From Orychophragmus violaceus (lineage: Eukaryota; Streptophyta; Magnoliopsida; Brassicales; Brassicaceae), in contig CM058234.1 of the NCBI GenBank assembly GCA_030180135.1, forward strand, positions 1,488,001 through 1,552,000: a DNA stretch of 64,000 nt. Direction: 5' to 3'. Both the position numbers and the translations under genes were made by a program. The notes below the pieces were generated by a model, which was not told where the DNA came from, searched no databases, and worked only from the letters and a program-made list of their open reading frames with translations. Numbering within the stretch: the stretch's first letter is position 1; each line of letters opens with the position of its first letter. Below, one piece after another: positions 20,849-31,620 of this stretch.

Positions 20849-22465
20849 ATCTGAAATATATAGATAAAAGGTTATTAGTTAAAAATGTTCAATATGATTA
20901 ATCTCGTATTATATTTAATATGATTAATCACGCATTATATTCAATAACATAAGTTACCCTCAATAGAATATAATGATTCCAAGATCCACATATAACTAAG
21001 ATTAAAGTGGGCCACTGGCCGTCACCCAACCTTAGCTTATATCGGTAAGCCCTATATCGGCTAATTATATCCGTGATATAACTCTTGGTTGTGAATCTGG
21101 GCCCGAGGCCCAATCCACTCTGATGTCTCAAGGCCCGGGACTCCCGATGGCCCAGTCAAGAAAACCAGACTATACAGTCATGTAATCATTAATGTCTGGG
21201 ACTCCCAATGACATTTATGAATCACAAACCGTCTTATCCACGCAAAAGCAGACAACCTCACACTGTAAGGCCATGAATACAATTGAATGGGCTTCGACAG
21301 CTGACATAGAATGGACAAGACATCCAGCGCTTGATATTGTTTGAGGTTCGTAGGTTTATTTAAAAATTCATTCCCAAAATAGAAGATTACTATTTCGGGA
21401 AACTTTCCATTTTTGGAAACCTACTATTTTTGGAAACTTTCTAAAATTGGAAACTTTCTAAAACCGGAAACTTTCTAACTTTAGAAATTCCTTTAAAATC
21501 CAAAACCCGCAAATCCAGAAAATTCTAATTTCAAAATTTCGGAAACTTTAATTTAAAATCGACTTTATAATTTTATAAAATAAATTTTAAATTAATCTGA
21601 AGAAAGACTCAAATAACTGGCCCAATTGTTTCAACTTCTTGGCCCGAGGCCCAAGAACTGGTCCATGTCCAAGACATGACCCAATTGTCCAATTAAATGA
21701 CATAACCGGTCTGGTTCATTAAAATTGGTCTAACCAAATTTTAATTACTACGATGACCACAATTGTCAACCGGTTATTTACTAAACCGGATTTTCTCAAT
21801 TTATTTGGTCCAACCAAATCAAATTAGAAAATCCTGGTTTAGGCACTAAATCCAATAATTCTTTCGACATTGGATTTCTTATCCCGGTTTAACCAGACTT
21901 AATAAAATTATTAAATCTGTTTATTAAACCAGGACGAATTAATTTTAATCAAGATTAAACCGAGCCTTAAACCAACCATGTCGATCGATGAACCAACCGT
22001 GTCGATCGATCCATCAACCACATCGGTCGATGCTCTCAGTATCGATCCTGCATCGATCGTGCATCGATCCTGTATCGATCGATGCTCTCACGCATGCATT
22101 GAACCGAGCCAAAACCCTAACCGTGTCGATCGATGTGCACCAACCGCATCGGTCGATGCACTAATATCGAACCTGCATCGATCCTGTATCGATCGATGCT
22201 TTCACGCGTTAACAGGGTTAGCCGATAGACTGTATCGACCGATCCATGCGATCGTATCGATCGATCCATGCGATTCTGGTCGATACAGACCTCTTGAAAT
22301 CGCATTCTACCAAGTCAATATAGCTTGGTTTCTGCGATTTTAGGTGTGTTTAGGTTTTAATTCTTGTTGCTTAAGTGGTTTCTCTTATCAGTAGTTGATT
22401 CAAAACACTTTAAACAAGAAAACAATCCTAAACATTGAATCTAAACAAGAAGAACCAGAACCTAT
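20849..22465 (-). other. Copia 5' leader, with CGATCGA-type repeats at its LTR end
   Basis: An unusually long leader of about 1.6 kb between 5' LTR and Gag start. It has repeated (t/a)aaccgg words and, at 21975-22290, many copies of a tgtcgatcgat / catcggtcgatgc word. Most of it is matched in the second copia at 35011-36130, but the CGATCGA block is not: there the matching place holds a different gcgatcgt-rich block. Confidence 0.75.
21975..22290. repeat. Degenerate TCGATCGA-rich tandem repeat in copia leader
   Basis: About 315 bp with many TCGATCGAT, ATCGATCC and TCGGTCGATG words at irregular spacing of roughly 20-40 bp. Self-complementary at the word level. Related words occur in the LTR (about 15711-15746 and 22849-22884). 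Confidence 0.8.
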
Positions 22466-22477
22466 GCTCTGATACCA
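22466..22477 (-). other. Copia primer-binding site
   Basis: TGGTATCAGAGC in element orientation, one base inside the 5' LTR; initiator tRNA-Met type. Confidence 0.9.
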
Positions 22478-22478
22478 C

Positions 22479-23156
22479 TGACGGATTGTTTAGTTGATCC
22501 TGATTCAATTCATAGATTCATATCAACCTAAACATGCGATCTAGGTTCTTCTCAGAATAGAAACATTAGATGATCTCACCTTTTACCTGTTTGTTGCAGC
22601 GGAAGGAATAGAACAGGTCAGAGATCAGATAGATACACCGAGGGATGAATCCTCCAAAGGTTCACACACGCTTTCACAGGAAACAGCTGCTAGACCACAA
22701 GGGGAACTCGGCGCAGAGAGAGAGAGATTTCGGCTGTGTTGTTAGGGTTAATCAGTCTGAAACTCGAGTTTTATGACACAAAACTCGTTCTGTTCCGTTT
22801 GGGCCATTTGGCCCAAACACCAATTAACTCGACGGTATTCGCACACTGTGTCGACCGACACACCTTGTGTATCGATCGACACAGAGTAGCTAAACCGTTT
22901 TATTCTCTCTAAGTACAGTAAATGCCTAGCACTTTTACCGTACTTCTGCTAAACCGTTCCTACACATTTTCCTGTTAGCTTAGGCGTGTGACCCATATGG
23001 GATCATATAATAAAGGCAATAAGTCCAAGACTTATAGATCATGAGCGGACTCTAGCAAGCCATCATGACCCCCAGTATTATATGACTTATGTCTGATCAT
23101 TGACATACTCTTACTTTCTAGAGACAGTACCGAGATTACTGGACACAATTCCAACA
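22479..23156 (-). repeat. 5' LTR of complete copia element
   Basis: 678 bp, matching 15341-16018 except at one base near the outer end. Followed by TGGAA. Confidence 0.93.
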
Positions 23157-23161
23157 TGGAA

Positions 23162-23608
23162 GTGGTCGTGCTCATCGATTCTGGTGCGACCCACAATTTC
23201 ATCTCGGAGGCCTTGGTGATGAAGCTCGGAATACTTCCACAGGCGACAGCCAAATATGGCGTGATGGCAGGAGCAGGTATGACGGTTAAAGGGAAAGGGA
23301 TTTATGAGGGGATAGAGCTGTTGATGCAGGGGTGTTCTGTGGTTACTAGATTTTTGCCTTTAGAACTAGGAATCGCAGACGTGATCTTGGGGTGTCAATG
23401 GTTAGAGACATTGGGAGATATGACTGTGAACTGGAAATTACAGCGTATGAAGTTTGCGTTGGGAAAGGAACAGGTGACACTTCAGGGAGACCCCAGCCTG
23501 TACACGGCCACCATTTCTTTAAAAGCGTTATGGAAGACGATTGAGAAGGGAGCAGAAGGAGTGATAGTGGAGTTGGAGGATTACAGGCTGGCAAAGAAAC
23601 GGAGTTAG
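23162..23608 (+). CDS. Gypsy protease segment (continues Gag ORF after copia)
   Basis: Contains VVLIDSGATHNFI, the aspartic protease active site, then DVILGCQWLETLG, the conserved second block. The frame ends at a stop at 23606-23608. The RT frame overlaps in another phase, and its predicted protein-like sequence (LQAGKETELEV) runs upstream of 23611. A one-base loss near 23578-23582 explains this break. Confidence 0.88.
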   Translation: MVVLIDSGATHNFISEALVMKLGILPQATAKYGVMAGAGMTVKGKGIYEGIELLMQGCSVVTRFLPLELGIADVILGCQWLETLGDMTVNWKLQRMKFALGKEQVTLQGDPSLYTATISLKALWKTIEKGAEGVIVELEDYRLAKKRS

Positions 23609-23610
23609 AG

Positions 23611-26586
23611 GTGGTACCCAGAGATATCCAAGGAATGATATCAACATTTGCTCAGGTGTTTGAAGAACCTAAAGGTTTGCCCCCTGCCCGTGGAAGAGAG
23701 CATGGTATTACGTTGGAAGCTGGGGCAAGGCTGGTTAGTGTTCGACCATTCCGATATCCTCAAGCTCAGAAGGAGGAGATCGAGAAACAGATAACAAGCA
23801 TGCTAGCTGCCGGTATTATCAGGAACAGCATCAGTCCTTTCTCTAGTCCGGTTCTATTGGTGAAGAAGAAGGATGGAAGTTGGAGGTTTTGCGTGGACTA
23901 TAGGGCCTTGAACAAAGTCACGGTGGCAGACAAGTATCCAATCCCTATGATAGACCAACTCTTAGACGAGCTTCACGGAGCCAAGGTGTTCTCAAAGCTC
24001 GATCTTCGGTCCGGCTATCATCAGATATTGGTCAAGGCAGAGGATGTGCCAAAGACGGCCTTTAGGACACATGACGGACACTACGAGTTTCTGGTCATGC
24101 CCTTCGGGCTCTCTAACGCACCTGCTACATTCCAGTCCCTCATGAATGAAGTTTTCCGACCATATTTAAGGAAGTTTGTCCTCGTATTCTTTGACGACAT
24201 TCTGGTGTATAGCCATGACGAGAGAGAGCATCGAGGGCATCTCGCAACGGTTCTGAAGCTACTGCAGCAGCACCAGCTCTTTGCTAACCGTAAGAAATGT
24301 CAGTTCTCAAGCTCAAGTGTGGAGTATCTGGGTCATATCATAACTGGTGAAGGAGTAGCGGCCGATAAAGGAAAAATACAAGCTATGATGGACTGGCCAA
24401 AACCAAGGACTGTTAAGGACTTGCGAGGGTTTTTGGGATTAACCGGGTATTACCGGAAATTTGTGAAGGAGTATGGAGTGATAGCTCGACCACTGACAAG
24501 TTTGTTAAGGAAAGATCAGTTCAGGTGGACAGAAGAAGCAACAACAGCTTTCAACAAACTGAAGATAGCCATGTCGACGATACCAGTTCTGGCCTTACCT
24601 GACTTCACGGTGATGTTTGTGATTGAGTCAGATGCATCCGGAACAGGCTTGGGGGCAGTTCTAATGCAAAACCAGAGGCCAATTGCGTATTTTAGTCAAG
24701 GGCTGACAGAGAGACAGAAGCATAAGTCAGTCTACGAGAGAGAACTCATGGCCATAGTGTTCGCTGTGCAGAAGTGGCGACACTATCTGCTGGGAAGGAG
24801 GTTTCTGGTTAGGACTGATCAGAAAAGTCTCAAGTTTCTGTTGGAGCAAAGGGAGATAAATCTGGAGTATCAAAGGTGGTTGACTAAGTTATTGGGGTTC
24901 ACTTTTGATATCCATTACAAACCGGGAATGGAGAACAAAGCCGCAGATGCATTGTCTCGGAAGAACGGAGAACCAGAACTGATGGCTTTGTCTGTGCCGG
25001 TAGCAATACAGTTGGAAGAGATATGTTGTGAAGTGGATAATGACCCTGAGTTGCAGGCTATCATCACCAAGCTGAAGCAGGGAGCAGGTGATGATACCGA
25101 GTACTCTCTGGTGAATGGAAGGCTGTTAAGGAACGGGAAGTTGGTTTTACCCAAGGACTCGAGGTTAATTGGAGTCACCATGCATGAATTACATGATGGC
25201 AAGTTAGGAGGGCACGGGGGAGTGCTGAAAACACAGAGAAGGATTGGAGACATGTTTTACTGGAAGGGAATGATGTCAGACATCCGCAGGTATGTGGCGG
25301 CATGTGTTACTTGTCAGCGACACAAATATTCGACTTTAGCGCCTGGAGGGTTACTACAGCCTCTGCCGGTGCCGGAGCAAGTATGGGAAGACATCTCGAT
25401 GGATTTCGTGGAGGGTTTACCAAGGTCTGAGGGATATAATGCAGTGATAGTGGTGATTGATAGGCTGACAAAATTTGCTCACTTCATTGGGTTGCGTCAT
25501 CCTTTCTCAGCAACGGATTTGGCGTTGATTTTTATCCAAGAAGTGCTACGTTTGCACGGATTCCCTAAGTCAGTCATGTGTGATCGAGACAGGATATTCA
25601 CGAGTCAGTTTTGGAAGGATCTCTTCAAATTGGCAGGGACACGGCTCTGTTACAGCACGGCTTACCATCCGCAGTTAGATGGGCAAACAGAAGTGACGAA
25701 CAGAGGGCTAGAAACTTACTTGAGGTGTTTCTCCAGTGAGAAACCAAGATCATGGGCAAGGTACCTTCCTTGGGCAGAACTCAGTTACAACATTTCCTAT
25801 CACTCAGCAATCCGTATGTCTCCATTCAAAGCTCTCTATGGTCGTGACCCTCCCACCTTACTCAAATATGAGAGGGGATCCACCACTAATGCGGACTTGG
25901 AGGAAAGACTGATTGAAAGGGATGAGATGCTCTCGCTCATCCGGGCTCAACTCCTGAAGACACAACAGATCATGAAGCAACAGGCTGATGGGCATCACCG
26001 AGAGGTAGAATTTGCTGTAGGAGATATGGTGTTTCTAAAGATACGACCCTATCGACAGACATCATTGGCTAGACGCAGAAATGAAAAGCTGGCGGCTCGT
26101 TTCTACGGACCGTTCAAAGTGCTGGCTCGTGTGGGACAGGTAGCCTACAAGCTACAACTGCCAGAAGAGGCTAAGATACACCATACCTTTCATGTATCTC
26201 AGCTAAAGAAGGCAGTGGGGGAAACTATCACACCTACAGCCCTGCCTCCACAGTTGAACCCGGAAGGAATGCTACTTGCAGAACCTGAGGCTGTGTTGGG
26301 AAGGCGTGTAAATGACAAGACTGGACAGGAGGAGGTACTGATTCGCTGGAAGGGGTTACCGGAGTACGAAAGTTCTTGGGAGTGGCCAGCCGTGATCCAT
26401 GGACAGTTTCCCACCTTTGACCTTGAGGACAAGGTCAGTTCAAATGGGGGAGGTATTGATAGCTATGAGGCCACACACCCGCCCATTCTCTATCAATACA
26501 AGCGTAAGGCCCAACGAAAGAGATCATCAGCCCATGAGGAAAATACCACACGTAAGATGGTTGGAGGAGGCAATGACGTGGAATGA
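23611..26586 (+). CDS. Gypsy RT-RNaseH-integrase-chromodomain polyprotein segment
   Basis: 991 residues with no stop. RT: RFCVDYRALNKVT and FFDDILVYS. RNase H: IESDASGTGLGAVLMQ. Integrase: HHCC finger (HELHDGKLGGHGG, then CVTCQRHKYS), D in ISMDFVEGLP, D in MCDRDRIFTSQFW, and E in LDGQTEVTNRGLE. C-terminus: GPF-type KLAARFYGPFKVL, HHTFHVSQLK, then a chromodomain-like VLIRWKGLPEYESSWEW, which places it among chromoviruses. It runs into the 3' LTR. Its proper start is upstream by frameshift from the protease frame; 23611 is only where the clean frame becomes useful. Confidence 0.93.
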   Translation: MVPRDIQGMISTFAQVFEEPKGLPPARGREHGITLEAGARLVSVRPFRYPQAQKEEIEKQITSMLAAGIIRNSISPFSSPVLLVKKKDGSWRFCVDYRALNKVTVADKYPIPMIDQLLDELHGAKVFSKLDLRSGYHQILVKAEDVPKTAFRTHDGHYEFLVMPFGLSNAPATFQSLMNEVFRPYLRKFVLVFFDDILVYSHDEREHRGHLATVLKLLQQHQLFANRKKCQFSSSSVEYLGHIITGEGVAADKGKIQAMMDWPKPRTVKDLRGFLGLTGYYRKFVKEYGVIARPLTSLLRKDQFRWTEEATTAFNKLKIAMSTIPVLALPDFTVMFVIESDASGTGLGAVLMQNQRPIAYFSQGLTERQKHKSVYERELMAIVFAVQKWRHYLLGRRFLVRTDQKSLKFLLEQREINLEYQRWLTKLLGFTFDIHYKPGMENKAADALSRKNGEPELMALSVPVAIQLEEICCEVDNDPELQAIITKLKQGAGDDTEYSLVNGRLLRNGKLVLPKDSRLIGVTMHELHDGKLGGHGGVLKTQRRIGDMFYWKGMMSDIRRYVAACVTCQRHKYSTLAPGGLLQPLPVPEQVWEDISMDFVEGLPRSEGYNAVIVVIDRLTKFAHFIGLRHPFSATDLALIFIQEVLRLHGFPKSVMCDRDRIFTSQFWKDLFKLAGTRLCYSTAYHPQLDGQTEVTNRGLETYLRCFSSEKPRSWARYLPWAELSYNISYHSAIRMSPFKALYGRDPPTLLKYERGSTTNADLEERLIERDEMLSLIRAQLLKTQQIMKQQADGHHREVEFAVGDMVFLKIRPYRQTSLARRRNEKLAARFYGPFKVLARVGQVAYKLQLPEEAKIHHTFHVSQLKKAVGETITPTALPPQLNPEGMLLAEPEAVLGRRVNDKTGQEEVLIRWKGLPEYESSWEWPAVIHGQFPTFDLEDKVSSNGGGIDSYEATHPPILYQYKRKAQRKRSSAHEENTTRKMVGGGNDVE
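26445..26453 (+). other. Gypsy polypurine tract
   Basis: tgggggagg directly before the 3' LTR. Confidence 0.75.
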
Positions 26587-26839
26587 TCTAGAAGGGAGAG
26601 AGAGAGAATAACGGCTGATATCTGTGTGAGGAGCAGGAGCACGTGACTTGTCGGGTTGTTACGTTCAGAGAGTATCAGCATAAATAAGGAGAGGGGTAGA
26701 GTGAGAGAGTATCATTTGATTGATCATCATGTTCATGTTGTAGAGAGAAGACAGTGTTTGTTCCTCTGTAACGTTGTTGATTCAATCGAATATATTATTT
26801 CCTTTACAGTTTTCTTGTTCTCTTTGATAACGCGTAACA
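26457..26839 (+). repeat. 3' LTR of gypsy chromovirus
   Basis: 383 bp, partner of 13610-13992. The coding frame enters its first 130 bp. Followed by GAATC (26840-26844). Confidence 0.93.
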
Positions 26840-26844
26840 GAATC

Positions 26845-27697
26845 TTAAGATCCCAACACTGAAAACAAGATGAAAATATACTAAATAATCAAAACTAATC
26901 CTAAATTCTCCACATACATCCCAGATCACATCACTTTATCTTTAAAACAGAACAAAAAGTCAACACATGAGACCTGAAATCGCAACTACCTTGTTAGCAA
27001 GCATATAAAGACCAACATCTGCATTGTACAACATAGAAAGCCTCTCCATTTTAGGAACTGGTCTTGTTTTCATGACTTCATTGGATAAACTAGGATAAAA
27101 AACACGAGCATTCGGAAAATCTGGATAATACGAGTTCAAGAACCCTTGATCTCCTCCCCTCCGGTATAAGAAGACAAGGTCTTCACTTGTTTCATCATAT
27201 CATTGAATAAAGCTTCAGAGGGTTCAACAACCATGACTCCAGAGTTCAGCCTCTCAGAATGCTTCAAATTAGCACAAAACTTGGAGCACTTAAATAGATC
27301 CCCAATGTTCTTAACCACAATAGTATCAGCATCAAGATACACAACTGTTACAAATAAAAACAAGACATATAAACATAACATAAACATGGGAAACAAGCTC
27401 TATGATTGTCAAGATAATTACTTACCTTTCTTGTAATCAGTCATGTTAAATATCTTAAGCTTTGTATAGACACCCCAGAATCTCTTTGGATGAACTTGGT
27501 TTGGATTTGCTAGTAAACTAATCTTCTCTATTTTCCACTCATCAGCCTGCATAATCGAAATCACTGAGTGTTCTCATTTGATCTAACGAAAGCTAAAGCC
27601 TTTGCAAAAAAAGGAAAGATCTTTAAGCTTCCAGGAATAGAAAGCTTCCAAACCTGAAGCAGCTTCTTAGAGTAGTGGGAAACATCATCAGAGACCA
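26845..27697 (-). pseudogene. IPUT1: IPUT1/PGSIP6-like pseudogene, 5' part (GT8 domain)
   Basis: Minus-strand exons: VSDDVSHYSKKLL near 27655-27695; EKISLLANPNQVHPKRFWG and FNMTDYKK near 27430-27540; VVYLDADTIVVKNIGDLFK (the GT8 DxD-type block) with LNSGVMVVEPSEALFN near 27190-27350; then YYPDFPNARVF and MERLSMLYNADVGLYML down to 27000. A 5-bp tandem duplication (CCTCC at 27153-27157 and 27158-27162) shifts the frame inside the glycosyltransferase domain. The N-terminal exons are absent: at 27697 the sequence passes straight into DEFL flank DNA. So the copy is 5'-truncated as well as frameshifted. Confidence 0.87.
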
Positions 27698-27714
27698 TCG
27701 AACAAGTTGAGGTT

Positions 27715-29485
27715 TGTAAGGGCCCTGGCCCAGCCCATTTAAAAATCCCCAAAAAGAAGGAAGGAAAGCCCAAAAGCCCAAGCCCATTAGCCAAAACCCT
27801 AGGGCTTCCCTTCCCCCAGCTATAAATACAACCTCTTCCTCCCTAAAATCCCATCTTTTCTTCTCCCGGCGAAGCCCTGTAGAGTTTGTGAGCCAACCAA
27901 GGTGGACAAAAGCCCTATTTTCGAGATCCCATCGTTCCAAAGCACCAGGTAACTTCCGAGATTCTAGATCTGAGTTTTACACCGCCAAAAACACGTTTTT
28001 ATCCCGTAATTCCAAAAATACCCCGAATCCCGAGAAACCGAGCATACCACCGTGACCGCCACGACGAGACGAAGCCGGAGCCGCCGAGACGAGCCGCACG
28101 CGCCCCCACGCGCCGCCACTCGCCGGAGGGGTTTCGGGCGCGTGAGATCCACGCGCGCCGGAGGGTCCACGCGCCGGAGTCCCATGCGCCGCCGCCGGAG
28201 CCCCACGCGCCGCCGCCGCCGTCACCGGAGCCGCCGCCGTCGCCGGAGAACCGTCGGAGCGCCGCCCCTCGCCGTCGCCGCCGTTGACCGCCGTCCGCCG
28301 CCGTTGACTGCCGTCCGCCGCCGCCGTTGACCGTTGACCGCCGGTTCGGTTCGCCGGTTGGTCCGGTTCAATTCGATCCGGTTTACTCTAATTTCAATTT
28401 CAATTTCCTTCCGGTTTAGCTGGTCCAATTAGGTTCCGGTTCAATTCAATTTCCAATTCCAATTTCTGGTTTAGTTGGTTAGTCTGGTTTAGGATTTGGG
28501 CCAGTTATGGCAAATGGGCCTGGATCAGTCTGGGTTTGGGTCTGGGCCTGGGTTGACCGGGTCAACCGGTTGACTTTGACCAGATCGTTGACTTTCAGTC
28601 AACCGAACTTCAGTAGGCCATAACTTGACCGTCCTAAACCCGTTTCGAACGAAACGAAAGCCTATCTCACTTGAATTTTCGTCCTATTTTCAGAAACGAT
28701 GTCCGTTCGGACCAATGGGGTTGCTAAATTACCGTTCTGCCCTCTTCTTTGGCTAAGGTGAGGAAAACTGCCGTTTATCTCTCTTACTCTATTCCAATTC
28801 CGGACGATAGTCCTAAGTTAATCGCGTCTTTCCTAGGTAGAATAGATTAGTAATGTGCACTATGTGATTGATTGTGGAACGTAGAACTGCTAGGATATCG
28901 CTGAGCCTGAAAACGTTGATTGTGTGTGATGGATATGATTGGTAGTTGTGGTAGGGCCCCCCGAAAGGGTGTTGTGTGGCAGGGGCGTATACATTGCCGG
29001 GGTATGCGTCCCTTGAGAAGGCGTCGGGGGTCTGACGAGCCCCCAAAGAAGGATATGAGAAAGATATGAGAAGGATTGTGTGGGCCTACGGGTCGAAGGA
29101 AGGGGCCCATGAGTGCGAAGGCACGAGTGGGTGTAGATTGTGTGATGAAGCCTTCGGGCCTGTTTGCAAGGTGTTATTAGCGTAGGACTTGTGATTCGCA
29201 GTTGTGTAGTGTAAGCGGGATCGCGGACTCCTTAAGTCCGACCTCACTGAGTGATTGTGTTTGAAACAATTACTCAGGCCTCCTTTTCCTTTTCCCTTGT
29301 CCCCGTTTTTCTTGCAGGTCCGTATGCGGGATTGATACAGTCGAGTGACGTCATTGGTGATCTTTAACACGAAGGAGGCACCTGGGACCTGGGACAAGTT
29401 GAGTCGGCGCCCCGGTTGGACCGAATCCGGTTCAACGGGCGTCCTAACGCCGCGTCTCCGGTTATGCCGGGAGGCGGGTGTTACA
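27715..29485 (+). repeat. 5' LTR of Gag-only element
   Basis: 1,771 bp, TGTAAGGGCC...GTGTTACA. Contains a very GC-rich CCGCCG block (28040-28340) and a run of (c/t)ggttcaatt words after it. Long frames across the GC-rich block occur on both strands and are composition artefacts. Confidence 0.92.
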
Positions 29486-29488
29486 ATT

Positions 29489-29501
29489 TGGTATCAGAGC
29501 C
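29489..29501 (+). other. Primer-binding site of Gag-only element
   Basis: TGGTATCAGAGCC three bases after the 5' LTR. Confidence 0.9.
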
Positions 29502-29692
29502 TAGGTTAAGATCTCCCAGTCCTATCCTGGGAGATCAGCTTTCGTTGTTTACCCCAAAACCCAGTTTTCAATCTTTTTCAAAACCATTTACGAAAACTTT
29601 TATAAAATGGTTACTTTGCGAAATCTTTTCAAACACCGATGTAGCACTGATTATCTCCTGTTGTGACCTCACTTAGCTTCGTTTTATGCAGG

Positions 29693-30110
29693 ATGTCCTC
29701 CGATTCCGGGTCCGATTTTGCTCTCAGTTTGGGTAGTGGTTTGCGCAACCGTGCTATGGCCAGGAGGAGTTTACCGGCGCGACAGAGGAGACGACTTGTG
29801 ATCGGGACACCAGATGTGACCACGGGCGCCGCCCCATCGGCATCGAGATCAGTTGCTAGACCTGTGCCTCCGTCAGTTGAGCCCGGATTGAGACCAGTGA
29901 GAGGCAGAGGACGACCGAGGAAGACACCCGCAGTTGTTCCACCGCCGGCTGCAAACCCAGTGGATGCACCAGGTACGAAGAGGGCAGGGAAGCAGCATGT
30001 GGTTGAGGAGAGCCGGCCGGAGCCGCCAGCCCATGTGTGCTTCATGACGATGAGACCGGCAGATCAACGTGACTCGGGTTTCCCGCCATTCGAGCTTGAG
30101 TCGATCCCAC
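29693..30110 (+). CDS. Gag-like protein of non-autonomous element, 5' part
   Basis: Starts MSSDSGSDFALSLGSG at 29693, about 190 bp after the primer site. The N-terminal part is basic, low-complexity and Pro/Arg-rich (RPVRGRGRPRKTP, an AT-hook-like GRGRPRK). The frame is cut by the copia element at 30111 and resumes in phase at 37356. Total length without the insertion is 1,104 nt, 367 codons plus stop, with no internal stop. No protease or polymerase frame follows. Confidence 0.8.
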
Positions 30111-30749
30111 TGAAGGAATGTTTAGGTGTTAATCCAGATTCAATTCTCAGATTCAACAGTCCTAAACATGCAGATCTAGGTTCTCTTGAATAGAAACAAT
30201 AATGGATCTCACCTTATACCTGTTTATGCAGCGGAAAGAGAAGGTATGGTCAGAGATCAGAGAGCCACCAAGTGATAACTCCTCCAGAGGTTCACACACG
30301 CACACCAAGCAGGAAGAAGGCTGCTAGACCAAGGGAGAGGAGGCGCAGAGAGAGAGGAGGGAGGCGCCAATGAGCTGAGAAAATTAGAGAGCTTTAGGTC
30401 AAGTTTTATTCATTAAAACTCCCTTTAGTTCTCATGGGCTTTTGGGCCCAATTCTCAGTTCTGATTAAATCCCATGGATTTAATCAGGCCCTTTATTCTC
30501 TCTAAGTACAGTAAATGCCTGGCACTTTTACCGTACTTCTGCTAAACCTTTCTTTCGTATTTTTCCGTTAGCTTAGGCGTGTGACCCATATAGGATCATA
30601 TAATAAAGGCAATAAGTCCAAGACTTATAGATCATGAGCGGACTCTAGCAAGCCATCATGACCCCCAGTATTATATGACTTATGTCTGATCATTGACATA
30701 CTCTTACTTTCTAGAGACAGTACCGAGATTACTGGACACAATTCCAACA
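30111..30749 (-). repeat. 3' LTR of non-autonomous copia
   Basis: 639 bp. The part from about 30490 to 30749 (taagtacagtaaatgcc to aattccaaca) is nearly the same as in the complete copia; the outer part is different. Confidence 0.92.
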
Positions 30750-31620
30750 ATCTCCTACTTGTACTGGAATCTCTGTATTCATAATCATTTTGTCTCAATA
30801 TCTCGATTAGTCATAAGGCAAGATTAGTGTCATCCTTATAAAGCCTAATCTTGTTCATCGGACTCTGATTTGACACTGACAATCCAAACGACTCGGGACA
30901 GTCCGTTTGAGCATGGCCATGCATTTTCCAGTATTCAAATCTCCGATTGGCCTAGAGATATTCACTCCATTTATATTGGAGGGACAAATCCCATCTTGTT
31001 CCATCACTGTAAACTACTCATTTCATAATGTACCCAAACAAGGTCCTTATAACTATCGCATAACGACAGCGTTAGACAATGATCAAAGTGCATCAGTCCA
31101 TGTGCAGTCACATGCATGCGAACTCAGGTCTAAGGACTATACTCTATAGTCGTAGTAAGAATCTCTTATGACACAGATATAAATATCCTGAAAAGTTCTT
31201 ATAAGCGGGTCTTGTCCGGTCGTATGTACCCCAACATGCACCTATGTACTGACCTTGATGCCGCGCATCTATGACACACTGAGACTTTGTCATAAGTCAC
31301 GTACCAATCCAGTCTCACACGGTTGTTGGTGTTCCAATTTCAACAACCTTTGACTAGGGACAGGATGATATATGCCATCTATCAAATATAGGGTCTCATG
31401 ATCAAGCTTAAATGACTTCGATGACTCAAGATCAAGTCATTTACTTCGATGACCTATAAAATGGTTCATATCATTTTGGAACGATTATTTCATCACAGTT
31501 AAAATAATCTTGAAATAATAATTTCATTAAACATCATAAAATGTTTTACAAGAACATATCAAACAACTAAATAAAGCCCTTTACATACTCCCACTGAAAT
31601 TAAGACTACATCTTAATTTC
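30750..31620 (-). other. 3' untranslated region of non-autonomous copia
   Basis: Non-coding, very similar to 16019-16870. The short frame at 30907-31149 arises from this conserved non-coding DNA and is not a gene. Confidence 0.75.

Larger units (their letters stand above)
15341..23156 (-). mobile_element. Ty1/copia LTR retrotransposon, apparently complete and young
   Basis: 7,816 bp on the minus strand. LTRs of 678 bp (15341-16018, 22479-23156) show a single difference by eye (tgaagg versus tgacgg at the outer end). The target duplication is TGGAA (15336-15340 and 23157-23161). It has a primer site, a purine tract, a long 5' leader and one unbroken 1,325-codon polyprotein. All key motifs are present, so it could be autonomous. 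It is inserted in the Gag-protease ORF of the gypsy chromovirus. Confidence 0.96.
13610..26839 (+). mobile_element. Ty3/gypsy chromovirus, host of a nested copia element
   Basis: LTRs of 383 bp (13610-13992, 26457-26839) differ at about three positions. The target duplication is GAATC (13605-13609 and 26840-26844). Primer site, Gag, protease, RT, RNase H, integrase and chromodomain follow in standard order on the plus strand. Without the nested copia element (15341-23156) it would be about 5.4 kb. It sits inside the IPUT1-like pseudogene. One frame break lies between protease and RT, so it is probably not autonomous now. Confidence 0.95.

Noticed and set aside
21978..22343. 121-codon frame with repeated SIDP/SVDA-like words
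   Set aside because: Direct translation of the TCGATCGA repeat in the copia leader; not a protein gene.
28040..28430. Overlapping Arg/Pro-rich frames on both strands
   Set aside because: They lie in the GC-rich CCGCCG block of an LTR and recur in the other LTR at 38676-39094. Composition, not coding, explains them.
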